Assembly: GCA_002366835.1 (NCBI GenBank)
Contig: DFBZ01000038.1
Span: 23,963 to 87,962, forward strand
Direction: 5' to 3'
Origin: Gammaproteobacteria bacterium UBA3067
GTDB taxonomy: Bacteria > Pseudomonadota > Gammaproteobacteria > Pseudomonadales > UBA3067
Length of the DNA stretch: 64,000 bases
Below, in pieces: positions 17,073 through 26,392 of this stretch. A program made the translations under genes and the position numbers. Within the stretch, counting starts at the first letter, position 1; every line of letters starts with the position of its first letter. The notes below the pieces were generated by a model. It saw only the letters and a program-made list of their open reading frames with translations. It made no database searches and was not told the origin of the DNA.

Positions 17073-17948
17073 ATGGATAGCATATTACAAAGGAAAAAAT
17101 TGGCGCTGGAAGATGGCGCAATCTCCTATCTGTGTGGCGAAATAAAGCCAAATCGGCCCAGCTTTCATCTGCTTCACGCTACCGGGTTTAACGCCCATAC
17201 CTACCGGCAAATTCTTGAACCTTTGTCGGAACACCTTAACGTTTACGCCTCTGATTTACGGGGGCATGGTTTGGGTTCACTCGCTGCAGACCCAGCAACG
17301 CTTAGCTCTTGGGATAGTTACCGCCAGGACTTCTTTCATCTTCTTGATTTTATCAATGAACCTATCTACCTCATGGGGCACTCTGTGGGCTCGGTGGTAT
17401 CCATTGCTGGTGCGCTTCATAGACCGGATCTCGTGAAGGGGCTTATTTTAACTGAGCCGCTCATTTACCCTGAATCAATGATGCAAATGTTCGACCAGAG
17501 TAATGCTGATGTGAACCCTATGGTGATGGGTGCACTGAAAAGACGCGCTGTGTTTGCTTCGAAAGAAGAAATGGTACAAAACTACGTGGGGCGTGGGGCA
17601 TTTAAGACTTGGAGCGAGCCCTGGATTAGAGATTACGTAGAAGGTGGTTCGATTCCAAATGAAGATGGAGGAGTGCAATTAAGCTGTCGGCCAGAATGGG
17701 AGGCCAAGTCGTTTCAAGTGGCTGAAGATACACCTTGGCATGATATTAAGCAGTTGTCCTGTCCCAGCTCTATCGTTTACGCTGAGGGTGCTGCATTTTC
17801 CACTTGCCATAAGGAGGGTGTTGATAAGTATCTAAGCCTGCAGCCAGAGACGAAGGTGACCGTAAGCAATGAGGCTTCTCACTTTTTACCAATGGAGCAG
17901 CCCGCTATGGTGATTGATGCGGTACTGGAAATGCTGCGCAATACGTGA
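17073..17948 (+). CDS. Alpha/beta hydrolase
   Basis: A 291-residue alpha/beta-fold hydrolase. Visible features are the oxyanion-hole segment LLHATGFNAHTYRQ (about 33-46), LRGHGLGS, the nucleophile elbow MGHSVGS with Ser104, and the catalytic His in NEASHFLPMEQPAMV near residue 269. A predicted lid lies at about 140-215. There is no signal peptide, so it is cytoplasmic. Substrate class (ester, lactone, epoxide or C-C hydrolase) is not deducible. It is a single gene between a membrane protein and ppc. The ATG 17073 has no strong Shine-Dalgarno, but no better start is in frame. Confidence 0.87.
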   Translation: MDSILQRKKLALEDGAISYLCGEIKPNRPSFHLLHATGFNAHTYRQILEPLSEHLNVYASDLRGHGLGSLAADPATLSSWDSYRQDFFHLLDFINEPIYLMGHSVGSVVSIAGALHRPDLVKGLILTEPLIYPESMMQMFDQSNADVNPMVMGALKRRAVFASKEEMVQNYVGRGAFKTWSEPWIRDYVEGGSIPNEDGGVQLSCRPEWEAKSFQVAEDTPWHDIKQLSCPSSIVYAEGAAFSTCHKEGVDKYLSLQPETKVTVSNEASHFLPMEQPAMVIDAVLEMLRNT

Positions 17949-18042
17949 GAATTCCTGCCTAGATTTTATCTTGCTTAATGGTGCTCTCTACTGGCATGGA
18001 TGCTGCTGAGTTTTTATCAGACGGCGTTAAACATTGTTTTAA

Positions 18043-18173
18043 GGCCATCTCCAAAAATTAGAATTTTTATTCGAGAGCAAGGAAGCGCCGCACCGAAACT
18101 CGGAGTGTAGAAGGACTACATGAGGAGTTGAGTACAGAGCTGACGCTGCTATCGGGTAAAAGGCAAGTTTTAG
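18043..18173 (+). repeat. Dispersed intergenic repeat, copy 1
   Basis: This intergenic segment between the hydrolase and ppc matches, in inverted orientation, the segment at 42738-42914. Shared blocks include TTTTTATTCGAGAGCAA, TACATGAGGAGTTGAGT and GCTATCGGGTAAAA, in the same order. Copy 1 is about 45 bases shorter in the middle (after the CACCGAAAC block). The 5' end holds a small palindromic core AAAAATTAGAATTTTT. No coding sense is evident. A hairpin around TTAAACATTGTTTTAA (18027-18042) directly precedes it. Confidence 0.75.
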
Positions 18174-18203
18174 ATATGCCCTTAAGTAATTGAGGGAAAA
18201 GTC

Positions 18204-20930
18204 ATGCCTATAGAAAGTCAGAATCAAGACAATCAAGCCCCGCTTCGAGATGATATTCGCACCATGGGTCGCTTACTCGGAGAGACGATTAGTGAGCAAG
18301 CGGGGGAGCAGGTGTATGACCTAGTTGAAACAATTCGTTTGTTATCTAAAGATGCAGCGAATGGAAATCATCAGGCGATATCGGAATTACAGGTGCTATT
18401 ATCGGGCCTCGATGATGCCCACCTAGTACCCACTGCCCGCGCTTTTGGGCACCTCCTTAACCTTATGAATATCGCAGAACAACAACACCGTGTTCGCCGT
18501 TTACGCCAGTCGCGCAAAACCAGTACTTCAGAAGTTTATCGTAAATCCCTGGATCACTTGCTTGAGCACCTTCTGGAGGAGGGAATATCGAAATCCTCCA
18601 TTATGGAAAGCTTTGAAGCCTGTCGCATTGAACTAGTGCTGACCGCCCACCCCACCGAGGTTACGCGACGAACCATTAGCCAAAAGCATGACCATATTGC
18701 ACGGCTGCTCGCATCGCGAGATCGCAGTGATATGACGGAATATGGCTCTGCCCGTTTTGAAGAGCAACTGCGCAGGGAGATTGCAGCCGTATGGGCAACG
18801 GATGAAATTCGCCACCATAAACCGACTCCCATAGATGAGGCAAAATGGGGCTTCACTACGGTTGAGCAGACCCTTTGGCAATCTGTGCCAGACTACTTGC
18901 GTTATGTGGATTTTAAACTGCGCAAACACCTGGGTGAGGGGCTCGATTTGCAAGCCAGCCCGATACGATTCGCCTCGTGGATGGGTGGCGATAGAGATGG
19001 AAACCCCAATGTGACCGCCCAAACCACCAATGAGGTGTGCTGGTTATCCCGCTGGCAAGCAGCGGAGCTATTACATCGGGATATTGATGCGCTGCGTAAC
19101 GAGTTGTCGATGTCGGAGTGTAGTGATGAAATCAAGAAGCTGGTGGGTGGACACGCTGAGCCTTACCGCGTACTGCTTCGTACCGTTCGGGATAGACTCG
19201 CCGAGACGCGTGAATATCTGTCTGCAAGGCTCGCTGGGCACCATGTGGATGAAGGCAACATTTATGTTGATGTCGATGAATTAAAAAACACTCTCATGCT
19301 TTGTTACCACTCTCTGGTAGAGCATGGCATGCAGCGCATTGCTGATGGTCTGCTTACGGATATTATTCGTCGCGTTAACTGTTTTGGGCTAAATTTGTTG
19401 CCTTTGGATTTGCGTCAAGAATCTTCCCGTCATGCCGAAGTGCTCGATGCCGTGACGCGTTATGTGGGCCTGGGCAGTTATTTAAGCTGGAACGAACAGC
19501 AGCGGGTGGATTTTCTGGTAAACGAGCTCGAAGGGCGTCGCCCACTGATACCTTTTGAGTTTTTTGAACAAAACCTCGATGCTGTATATCTGGACGAGCT
19601 TGAACGCGAGGCGGACTATCCCATCGAGAACGTTTACGAGGTGCTTGCGACGTTTAAAACGATTTGTTTACACCCTCGCAGTAGTTTTGCAAATTACATT
19701 ATCTCTATGGCGCATGGGGCTTCGGATAGTTTGGCTGTAATGTTATTACAGCGTGAAGCCGGTGTTGTAGAGCCTTTGCCTGTTATGCCTTTGTTTGAAA
19801 CCCTTGATGACCTCAATTCCTCTGGCGAGGTTATCGAGCAATTGTTTCAGATCGAAGGTTATCTAAAGCGAACCGGAGCCAAGCAGGGTGTGATGATCGG
19901 CTACTCCGACTCTGCAAAAGACGCAGGTTTTCTTGCAGCTTCCTGGGCACAGTATCGTGCGCAGGAAAAACTGGTGGAAATCTGCCAACGCTATGGGGTA
20001 AAGCTTAACTTGTTTCATGGGCGTGGTGGCTCAATGAGCCGGGGCGGCGGTTCGGCCCACGATGCGCTACTTTCCCAGCCACCCGGCGCAGTGAATGGCC
20101 AAGTGCGTATTACCGAGCAAGGCGAGATGATTCGTTTTAAGTTCGGCCTGAGTGGTATTGCTCTGCGTACCCTGGAGCTGTACACCTGTGCCACCCTCGA
20201 AGCGACGCTTACTCCCCCTCCCGCGCCCTCAGACCAATGGCGCAAGGAAATGGACGTTTTAACCACGAGTGCGCTCAACAGCTATCGAAGTACCATTAAT
20301 GACGCGTCTTTTCTTGATTATTTCCACAGGGCAACGCCTGAAAAGGAGCTGCAACGCCTTTCTTTAGGCAGCCGACCAGCGAAGCGTAGCGCCCAAGGGG
20401 GAATAGAAAGCCTGAGGGCAATCCCGTGGGTTTTCGCGTGGACACAAACCCGCTTACTGGTTCCCGCCTGGTTGGGGACGGAGCAGGCGCTAGAAGCATC
20501 CATCAAAAATGGGCAGCTGGGCGTGATTCGTGACATGAATACCAACTGGCCATACTTTTCTTCCATTATCGATATGCTCGAAATGGTGCTGGCCAAATCT
20601 TTTCCCCTGGTCTCGGAGTATTACGAGCACCGTTTAATGCCTGAAGGAAAGTCAGGCACCGGTGATTTGCTAAGAACAAGGTTGGAAAAAGCAATCTCTT
20701 CCATGTTGGCTTTGCGAGGTGCTGATCAACTTTTGCAACAATCTAATGTTATTCAACGCTCTATTACAGTGAGAAATCCCTATGTGATGCCGCTGCATTA
20801 CCTGCAGGCAGAAATTATGTACCGGCTCAGAAACAGTGAAACAACGGGAGATGAGAAGGAGGGTGTTTATGAGCAGGCTCTTAAAATTTCTATCGCAAGT
20901 ATTGCCGCGGGTATGAGAAATACCGGGTAA
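18204..20930 (+). CDS. ppc: Phosphoenolpyruvate carboxylase
   Basis: A 908-residue cytoplasmic enzyme that carboxylates PEP with bicarbonate to oxaloacetate, the main anaplerotic reaction. Diagnostic motifs: VLTAHPTEVTRRT (catalytic His149), DRDGNPNVT, GYSDSAKDAGFLAASW, FHGRGGSMSRGGG (PEP/bicarbonate-binding loop near residues 604-616) and QPPGAVNGQVRITEQGE. The C-terminus MRNTG is the typical Ppc ending, whose final Gly is conserved. Slightly longer than E. coli Ppc (883), mostly at the N-terminus. ATG has GAGGGAAAAG upstream. With oadGAB nearby, oxaloacetate can be both made and consumed, so regulation must keep the two apart. Confidence 0.97.
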   Translation: MPIESQNQDNQAPLRDDIRTMGRLLGETISEQAGEQVYDLVETIRLLSKDAANGNHQAISELQVLLSGLDDAHLVPTARAFGHLLNLMNIAEQQHRVRRLRQSRKTSTSEVYRKSLDHLLEHLLEEGISKSSIMESFEACRIELVLTAHPTEVTRRTISQKHDHIARLLASRDRSDMTEYGSARFEEQLRREIAAVWATDEIRHHKPTPIDEAKWGFTTVEQTLWQSVPDYLRYVDFKLRKHLGEGLDLQASPIRFASWMGGDRDGNPNVTAQTTNEVCWLSRWQAAELLHRDIDALRNELSMSECSDEIKKLVGGHAEPYRVLLRTVRDRLAETREYLSARLAGHHVDEGNIYVDVDELKNTLMLCYHSLVEHGMQRIADGLLTDIIRRVNCFGLNLLPLDLRQESSRHAEVLDAVTRYVGLGSYLSWNEQQRVDFLVNELEGRRPLIPFEFFEQNLDAVYLDELEREADYPIENVYEVLATFKTICLHPRSSFANYIISMAHGASDSLAVMLLQREAGVVEPLPVMPLFETLDDLNSSGEVIEQLFQIEGYLKRTGAKQGVMIGYSDSAKDAGFLAASWAQYRAQEKLVEICQRYGVKLNLFHGRGGSMSRGGGSAHDALLSQPPGAVNGQVRITEQGEMIRFKFGLSGIALRTLELYTCATLEATLTPPPAPSDQWRKEMDVLTTSALNSYRSTINDASFLDYFHRATPEKELQRLSLGSRPAKRSAQGGIESLRAIPWVFAWTQTRLLVPAWLGTEQALEASIKNGQLGVIRDMNTNWPYFSSIIDMLEMVLAKSFPLVSEYYEHRLMPEGKSGTGDLLRTRLEKAISSMLALRGADQLLQQSNVIQRSITVRNPYVMPLHYLQAEIMYRLRNSETTGDEKEGVYEQALKISIASIAAGMRNTG

Positions 20931-20940
20931 ACCCAGGAAG

Positions 20941-20983
20941 GCTCTGATTAAGTCATAATCGAAAGCCTTGATCAGAGCTTTTT
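20941..20983 (+). terminator. Rho-independent terminator after ppc
   Basis: A 12-bp stem, GCTCTGATTAAG / CTTGATCAGAGC (one T-G wobble), closes on a 14-base loop and is followed by TTTTT. It begins 10 bases after the ppc stop. Confidence 0.85.
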
Positions 20984-21158
20984 AGGCAAAGGATTGATTT
21001 TTCTTTGCTTCGCGAAGCGCAGAGTAAATTCCATAGCTAGACTTGATAACAGGGAGCTGTTATCGCTCTTTCCAGGTGCAGGGCTGCTTACTTTAAGCCG
21101 AAGCTAACTTTAATATCTAAGCTTTTCAGTTGCCTGCAATACTCTATTAGAATTTATA

Positions 21159-22766
21159 TTGCGAAGTGGAATGTTTACAAATCAAACTGATTATTCGGAA
21201 GTTGTTCTTTTATTTGGGAAAAACACTATTTCCAAACAAATGCCGTTTTCTGAATTTGAAGCGGTTCTTGATACCTACGCCACGATACCGGAGTTTGGTG
21301 GGAGGGAAGCGCGTGCCGCTTATCTAGTGGTGGATGCCTCTCTCAGCATTACCTCCTGCGTTCTTTTTCTCGTGGAGTTCTGTGAAGATGGCAGCGTGAA
21401 TAAGTCGTGGAACGTGCCACTGAGGCATATGGCAGAAATAGCCGCACCAGGGCCAGACTTGGGTTCTGGCCCAATCCGTCTCGTATGCCATAGTCAGTGC
21501 CCCATTGCCTGGCAGCAAAATGCAACCTGGGATCCCAGTATGGGGGGCGGTGCCGATGACTTTAAAATGATGGTTGCCATCATAAAAGAAAACAAGCTAT
21601 GTCTTTCTACCCAAGCCCGAAGCGGGGGCGCAAGTGAGTCGCCTTCCGCACAGCAACCCGCCTGGGCTGAGCAGCCCCAACAAACGGCCCCACAGCAAGC
21701 CCCTTTTGGAGCGCAGCCCCCTGCCTGGGGGAGTCAGCAAGCCTCCCCGCAGTGGGGAGGGCAGCCAGTGCCTCAACAGGGGATGCCAGCACAGATGCCT
21801 CAAAATGGTGCTTGGCCACCCCAGGCTCAACAGTGGCAACAACCTCCTCCTAATTGGAACGGGGCGCCTCAGCCTAACTATCCACCTCAGCAAGCACCTC
21901 AGGGCCAAGCTTATCCGCCCGCGCAACAACAGGAGGATGAGGCCAATCGTGCGAAAACAGCCAGTTTATTAAGGAAGCTGCGCCTACGCCTGACTACCCT
22001 TGAAAACGCTAAAAGTAAGGAGCTTGCTGAAATCCAGTTTGAGCGGAAAAAAGAAAGCCAGCATTTTAAAATTCAGAAACGCCGCTTACAAAGTTTTATT
22101 AACAGCTTAACCGAGCAAAACGAAGCACTAAAAGAACAACTTAATTCACAAAAAAATCAAATTAGAACACTAGAAGAGAGTGTTGGAGCGAAACTCGAAC
22201 AGGCTGTCGAGCATGAAAAAAAGGAAATCATGGCGCTCAAACAAAACTTCCAAAAACGGCTTGAAGAAAATGAAGTCGAAGAAATAGCGCATTTAAAAGA
22301 AGTCTGCCAAGTAAAAGAAATGGAGCTCCTTTACAAAGAAGAAATAAGCAATCAGCTGCGTGAAGAGGTAGTGGTTTTAAGAAGGGATAAAATTCGCCTG
22401 GTGGATTCTGGCGCTGATAACTTTCTAGGTAAGCTTGAATCTTTGGGGGTTAGTTTTATTAACTTCCACCCGGGTATCGGTCATCTCTCCATTCCCCTGG
22501 AAGACATGAGTAAGTATATGGAAGACACAGAAGCCTACGTGGCTGAAAAGTGTCTGGTGCCTCAAGAGCTGTATGCAAAGTGGCGCGCCCATTACGACCA
22601 ACCGACCTGTCAGTGCGAGACCAGCCCCGGAAAAGTTTGCGGTGAGAGAATACAGCGGCAACAGGTTCCGTCTCAATATAGTGAAGGCGAAACCGATCGT
22701 TGTGCCAAGCATAAAAGACAGGGCGCTAACGATGAGGGGTATAAAAGTAGTAATGATGGGGGCTAG
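21159..22766 (+). CDS. Pro/Gln-rich coiled-coil protein with C-terminal Cys cluster
   Basis: A 535-residue protein of unknown function. Four parts are visible: an N-terminal globular domain (about 1-155, with SWNVPLRHMAEIAAPGPDLG and GPIRLVCHSQCPIAW); a low-complexity Pro/Gln/Ala-rich linker (about 158-262); a long, highly charged coiled coil (about 265-425, from LLRKLRLRLTTLENAKSKEL); and a C-terminal domain (about 430-510) with ISIPLEDM-like strands and a Cys cluster CQCETSPGKVCGE plus CAKH that could bind zinc. The N-terminal domain looks like a conserved gammaproteobacterial family sometimes labelled ParA-like or DNA-repair-like without proof; no Walker motif is present. Start is TTG 21159 or ATG 21171; neither has a strong Shine-Dalgarno. 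Confidence 0.75.
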   Translation: MRSGMFTNQTDYSEVVLLFGKNTISKQMPFSEFEAVLDTYATIPEFGGREARAAYLVVDASLSITSCVLFLVEFCEDGSVNKSWNVPLRHMAEIAAPGPDLGSGPIRLVCHSQCPIAWQQNATWDPSMGGGADDFKMMVAIIKENKLCLSTQARSGGASESPSAQQPAWAEQPQQTAPQQAPFGAQPPAWGSQQASPQWGGQPVPQQGMPAQMPQNGAWPPQAQQWQQPPPNWNGAPQPNYPPQQAPQGQAYPPAQQQEDEANRAKTASLLRKLRLRLTTLENAKSKELAEIQFERKKESQHFKIQKRRLQSFINSLTEQNEALKEQLNSQKNQIRTLEESVGAKLEQAVEHEKKEIMALKQNFQKRLEENEVEEIAHLKEVCQVKEMELLYKEEISNQLREEVVVLRRDKIRLVDSGADNFLGKLESLGVSFINFHPGIGHLSIPLEDMSKYMEDTEAYVAEKCLVPQELYAKWRAHYDQPTCQCETSPGKVCGERIQRQQVPSQYSEGETDRCAKHKRQGANDEGYKSSNDGG

Positions 22767-22946
22767 GGCGCCTCTGACTAATTCTGAGCAAAGTAGGTCA
22801 CATTTAAAGTATTCAGAGATGTCCTGGCTTAAACGTAAATTTATCGGTAAGCTCCGAGCTTTAATCATCACTTCTGCCATCGAAAGGTTCCTGGGTTTTT
22901 TCCAAACAGTTGACGAGTGCAGCCGCAAGTTTGCACGAGCCAAGAT

Positions 22947-23909
22947 ATGAAGCTCAACAGAATCGCTGTTCTAATTTTATTGGCTCTAACCCCCCTGTTT
23001 TTCACCACTATTTCTGGTTATCAGACGGCGCTTGAAAAGCGCCTGTGGGATTTAGGTCATTTGCCCTTCTTTATGCTCTTAAGTTTTGCTTTTTTACCTT
23101 ATGTTAAACAAAAAATGGAGGTTTCCAAAAGACCAGTTTTTGTGGTGTTTAAATTTATTGTTTCTATTTTTATTCTGGCGGCAGGAGTGGAGGTCGCGCA
23201 GCTAATGGTTGGTCGAACGGCTTCATTTTCTGACCTTAGAAAAGACACCTTAGGTATTATTATTACCTTTCAGGTATATCTCCTGTTCAACGGAATAATA
23301 GATAAAAGATGGAGGCTATCATATGTACTTACAATCTTATGGTGTTTGTTTGAATTGTATCCCCTTTCCGAAGCTGTCCTGGATAGATGGCGTATGGGGA
23401 AATCCATGCCGAATTTGGCAAATTTTGAAACCGAAGCCGAGCTTCTGCGGTGGAGCGAGGGTAGCTATGAGCGCCTTCCTTCTGAGGTTTTAACGTTCTC
23501 TGAAAGTTTTGCCTCGCACCCGAAAAAAATCAACAATCACGTTTTGAAAATAGCGCTTAATACAAAGCGTTATACCGGTATAGTGGGTGCTGGCCTTTTT
23601 CGCGACTGGTCTGAATATAAGGTTCTTCAATTCGACATCTATAATCCTAATGACTACCCCCTTCGTTTAAATGTTAAGGTTGAAGATGCGTCTGCTATGA
23701 GTGGGGAGATGGTATACCACGATCGTTTTAACGGCATATATAAGCTGCTTCCTGGCTCTAATCGAATTCACGTGTCTTTGGATGAAATTGCTAATGCACC
23801 ACGTGAGAGGAAGATGGATTTATCCGCAATACACCGTTTAAGTTTCTTTTTTTCGCGTCTTCCTGAATCGAGTTTTATTTATCTCGATAACGTTATGCTG
23901 GTCAAATAG
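22947..23909 (+). CDS. VanZ-like membrane protein with C-terminal carbohydrate-binding-type domain
   Basis: A 320-residue protein. The N-terminal ~150 residues contain about four membrane helices in VanZ-family style, with WDLGHLPFFMLLSFAFLP, EVAQLMVGRTASFSDLRKDTLGI (the VanZ-type Glu/Gln and Asp-Asn segment). The remainder (about 160-320) is soluble with beta-rich character (NHVLKIALNTKRYTGIVGAG; VLQFDIYNPNDYPLRLNVKV; RLSFFFSRLPESSFIYLDNV), like a CIA30/CBM-type jelly roll. Likely an envelope protein; its function is unknown. ATG 22947 is chosen; an in-frame GTG at 22917 is possible but would overlap less convincing sequence. Confidence 0.78.
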   Translation: MKLNRIAVLILLALTPLFFTTISGYQTALEKRLWDLGHLPFFMLLSFAFLPYVKQKMEVSKRPVFVVFKFIVSIFILAAGVEVAQLMVGRTASFSDLRKDTLGIIITFQVYLLFNGIIDKRWRLSYVLTILWCLFELYPLSEAVLDRWRMGKSMPNLANFETEAELLRWSEGSYERLPSEVLTFSESFASHPKKINNHVLKIALNTKRYTGIVGAGLFRDWSEYKVLQFDIYNPNDYPLRLNVKVEDASAMSGEMVYHDRFNGIYKLLPGSNRIHVSLDEIANAPRERKMDLSAIHRLSFFFSRLPESSFIYLDNVMLVK

Positions 23910-23987
23910 CATTGGGATTTAAAGTGAGTAGAAACTTAACTTCTAATTAAGTCATCACTACGACTTTAAATATAGCGACTACGATTT

Positions 23988-24965
23988 ATGAGTATGAAAC
24001 TCCAAGAAGTTAGTGATTCGCCGCAAATTACAATTCAGCGCCTGTCAGACGACCTGTGCTCTAAATATGGCGTGAAGCTGGATGTGATGCGTCTGGATAA
24101 GGTGGATGCAGAGCTATCAGGAAATAAATGGTTCAAACTTAAATATAATCTCATGCATGCTCACGCTTGTAATTATAAACGCCTGCTAAGTTTTGGTGGT
24201 TATTATTCGAATCATCTCCATGCTTTGGCTGCAGCGGGGCACCGCTTTGGTTTTCAAACGATCGGCGTGATACGAGGTGCCGAGCCACAAGAATACGGGC
24301 CGACCCTACAGGACCTTGTGAAATATGGTATGTGCTTAAAATTTGTTTCACGAGAATCCTACCGAAATAAAACCTGCGATACATTCCTTTCCACTCTTAA
24401 AGAAGAGTTGGGTGATTTTTTTTTAATTCCCGAAGGTGGTAGCAATGTTCTTGGCGTAAAAGGCTGTACGGAAATAGTGACTGGGCTATGGAGCGATCCC
24501 TCTTCTGCGCCTGATTACATCGTAATGGGCTGTGGAACCGGGGCCACGCTTGCCGGCGTTATTTTGGGAACACAGGGGCGGTGTAAAGCTCTTGGGGTTT
24601 CTGCCTTAAAGGGTGCGCAGTATTTGGAACAAAATGTACTAGACTTAATGGCAGAGTTTGCTAAATACGAGGGGATTGCACCTGCCGTATCACGTGATTC
24701 GTGGCAGATATACCATGACTATCATTTTGGTGGTTTTGCTAAATTAACACCTGAACTTGTTAGCTTTATGGATGAATTTACCACAGGCTCCGGTCTACCC
24801 CTTGAGCCCGTATATGTCGGTAAAACGCTTTATGCCGTTCACGACCTTATACGAAAAGCGGTCATCCCAGAGGGCGCGCGTGTTTTGCTTGTCCATACTG
24901 GCGGCTTGCAGGGAGTTAGAGGGATGGAAGCCCAGATGCAAAAACAAAGAAATCGGGCTGTGTAA
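23988..24965 (+). CDS. PLP-dependent D-cysteine desulfhydrase / ACC deaminase-like enzyme
   Basis: A 325-residue fold-type II PLP enzyme. The PLP-binding Lys lies in SGNKWFKLKYNL (Lys50), followed by the typical FGGYYSNHLHALAAAG (SN-H-L substrate loop) and GAEPQEYGPTLQD, a phosphate loop MGCGTGATLAGV, and a C-terminal LLVHTGGLQGVRG. The family includes D-cysteine desulfhydrase (D-Cys to pyruvate, H2S and NH3) and 1-aminocyclopropane-1-carboxylate deaminase; residues separating the two cannot be judged safely here. Length fits. ATG 23988, with a second Met two codons later. Confidence 0.86.
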   Translation: MSMKLQEVSDSPQITIQRLSDDLCSKYGVKLDVMRLDKVDAELSGNKWFKLKYNLMHAHACNYKRLLSFGGYYSNHLHALAAAGHRFGFQTIGVIRGAEPQEYGPTLQDLVKYGMCLKFVSRESYRNKTCDTFLSTLKEELGDFFLIPEGGSNVLGVKGCTEIVTGLWSDPSSAPDYIVMGCGTGATLAGVILGTQGRCKALGVSALKGAQYLEQNVLDLMAEFAKYEGIAPAVSRDSWQIYHDYHFGGFAKLTPELVSFMDEFTTGSGLPLEPVYVGKTLYAVHDLIRKAVIPEGARVLLVHTGGLQGVRGMEAQMQKQRNRAV

Positions 24966-25053
24966 TGCGCTTATCAGTCAGCAGGGTTCTTTTAGGCGAA
25001 GGGATATTACTTGTTTTTACAATTGTTGCGCAGGGAAATAATAAGGTATTGGT

Positions 25054-26121
25054 ATGATTGAATCAGATGAAAGGCTAGAGCAAGCAGGGCAACTTGACGT
25101 GGGTTCTCTTATCCCCGTTACTACGGTTCATACCGATCAACTGGCGAAATTTCTGAAGCATCAAGAGGTTCAGTACCTGTTAAGCGGGCAGACACTTTTT
25201 AATTTTGGTGATAAAGACGACGCAACTATCTATTTATTAAGCGGCGAACTGGAGGTAATAAATAAAGAGGGGAGAAGTGAGCGTATTGTTGCCGGAACAA
25301 GAGATAGCTGGCACCCCATTGCTCACCATCAGCCTCGGCAGGCAACTGCCAAAGCGTTAACTGACATTAGCTATATCAGTATCGACAGTTATCGATATGA
25401 CACCTTATTGGCCTGGGATCAAACAGCCGGTTATATAGTTTTGGATATCTCCAGCAACCGAGAGTTTGATGACGATGCTGACTGGATGATTAAACTTTTA
25501 CACACTGATCTTTTCTACCGTGTTCCTCCTGGCAACATCACCAACATTTTCCGGAATTTTCAACGCATTGACGTTTGTGAAGGTGATATTGTTTTTAATC
25601 AGGGCGAAATGGGAGATAGCTGCTACTACATCAAATCAGGCGAATTTGCTGTCCTGGTGAATTCAGATTCCGGAAGCCATCAGGTGGCAACACTTAGCGA
25701 AGGCGGAAGCTTTGGTGAGGATGCGCTACTTTCAGATAATCCAAGAAACGCCACCATTAAGGCTCTAAGCGCTGGCACGCTTATGCGCTTGGATAAAGAG
25801 CATTTTGATGCCTTGTTAAAGGCCCCAGTTGTCTCAGAACTGACTTTTAGCGATGCACAGGAGATGGCAGAGCAGGGTGCCAAATGGATCGATGTACGCA
25901 TGGATGATGAATTCAACTGTGGCCATCTCGAAAATAGCACCCATATGCCACTTCACTTATTGCGCCTCAAGATGCGCCTTCTTGATAAAAAGACACCCTA
26001 TATTGTTTATTGTGACACCGGCCGTCGCAGTTCTGCGGCGACCTATTTGTTGTCGCAGGCTGGTTTTGAGGTGTATTTGCTTAAAGATGGCTATTCAGAA
26101 GGAGCGTTTCCTGCTCATTAG
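25054..26121 (+). CDS. Cyclic-nucleotide-binding (two) plus rhodanese domain protein
   Basis: A 355-residue cytoplasmic protein with two tandem cNMP-binding folds and a rhodanese domain. The first (about 28-130) has YLLSGELEVINKEG; the second (about 150-250) has GEMGDSCYYIKSGEFAVLV and FGEDALLSDNPRNATIKALS, a good PBC cassette (FGExALL...RxA). The rhodanese domain (about 260-352) has WIDVRMDDEF and the active-site loop YCDTGRRSSAA with Cys320. No DNA-binding helix-turn-helix follows, so it is not a CRP-type activator. It may link second-messenger binding to sulfur or persulfide chemistry. AAGG precedes the ATG. Confidence 0.88.
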   Translation: MIESDERLEQAGQLDVGSLIPVTTVHTDQLAKFLKHQEVQYLLSGQTLFNFGDKDDATIYLLSGELEVINKEGRSERIVAGTRDSWHPIAHHQPRQATAKALTDISYISIDSYRYDTLLAWDQTAGYIVLDISSNREFDDDADWMIKLLHTDLFYRVPPGNITNIFRNFQRIDVCEGDIVFNQGEMGDSCYYIKSGEFAVLVNSDSGSHQVATLSEGGSFGEDALLSDNPRNATIKALSAGTLMRLDKEHFDALLKAPVVSELTFSDAQEMAEQGAKWIDVRMDDEFNCGHLENSTHMPLHLLRLKMRLLDKKTPYIVYCDTGRRSSAATYLLSQAGFEVYLLKDGYSEGAFPAH

Positions 26122-26158
26122 TGCTTAAGGGCTGTGCGACTCTTTTAGCCCTTAAGCA
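26122..26158 (+). terminator. Hairpin after cNMP-rhodanese gene
   Basis: A perfect 12-bp inverted repeat, TGCTTAAGGGCT / AGCCCTTAAGCA, immediately follows the stop codon, with a 13-base loop. No T-run follows. The rest of the gap to 26392 holds further small inverted repeats, such as GAGTGC / GCACTC, but no gene. Confidence 0.45.
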
Positions 26159-26392
26159 TAGACGCCTCACTTAAGTACGAGCTTCTGCACAGTCTTTCGC
26201 CTAAGAGTGACGAGAGCCTGCTCCATGAGCACAGCGAGTGCATTGGGTACTGTCGGTGCACATCTGCTTCGCACTCTATTAAGATTTCTAGGCTGAAACC
26301 GAGCTGGTGTAACCCCTTTCATTTGTTTTATCATTCAGGCTTGTAGCACTCTTTTCTAAACCCTTCCCCACCAACTTAAATCATCCTTATTT

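Noticed and set aside
21634..21972. Plus-strand frame in the Pro/Gln-rich linker region
   Set aside because: Alternative-frame shadow created by the biased base composition of the linker.
22425..22943. 172-residue reading frame on the minus strand
   Set aside because: It overlaps the C-terminal part of the coiled-coil gene and the start of the VanZ-like gene, has no ribosome-binding site and no recognisable protein features.
22573..22950. 125-residue plus-strand frame overlapping the coiled-coil gene end
   Set aside because: Most of it reads the same DNA as a recognised protein in another frame; its product is basic low-complexity sequence.
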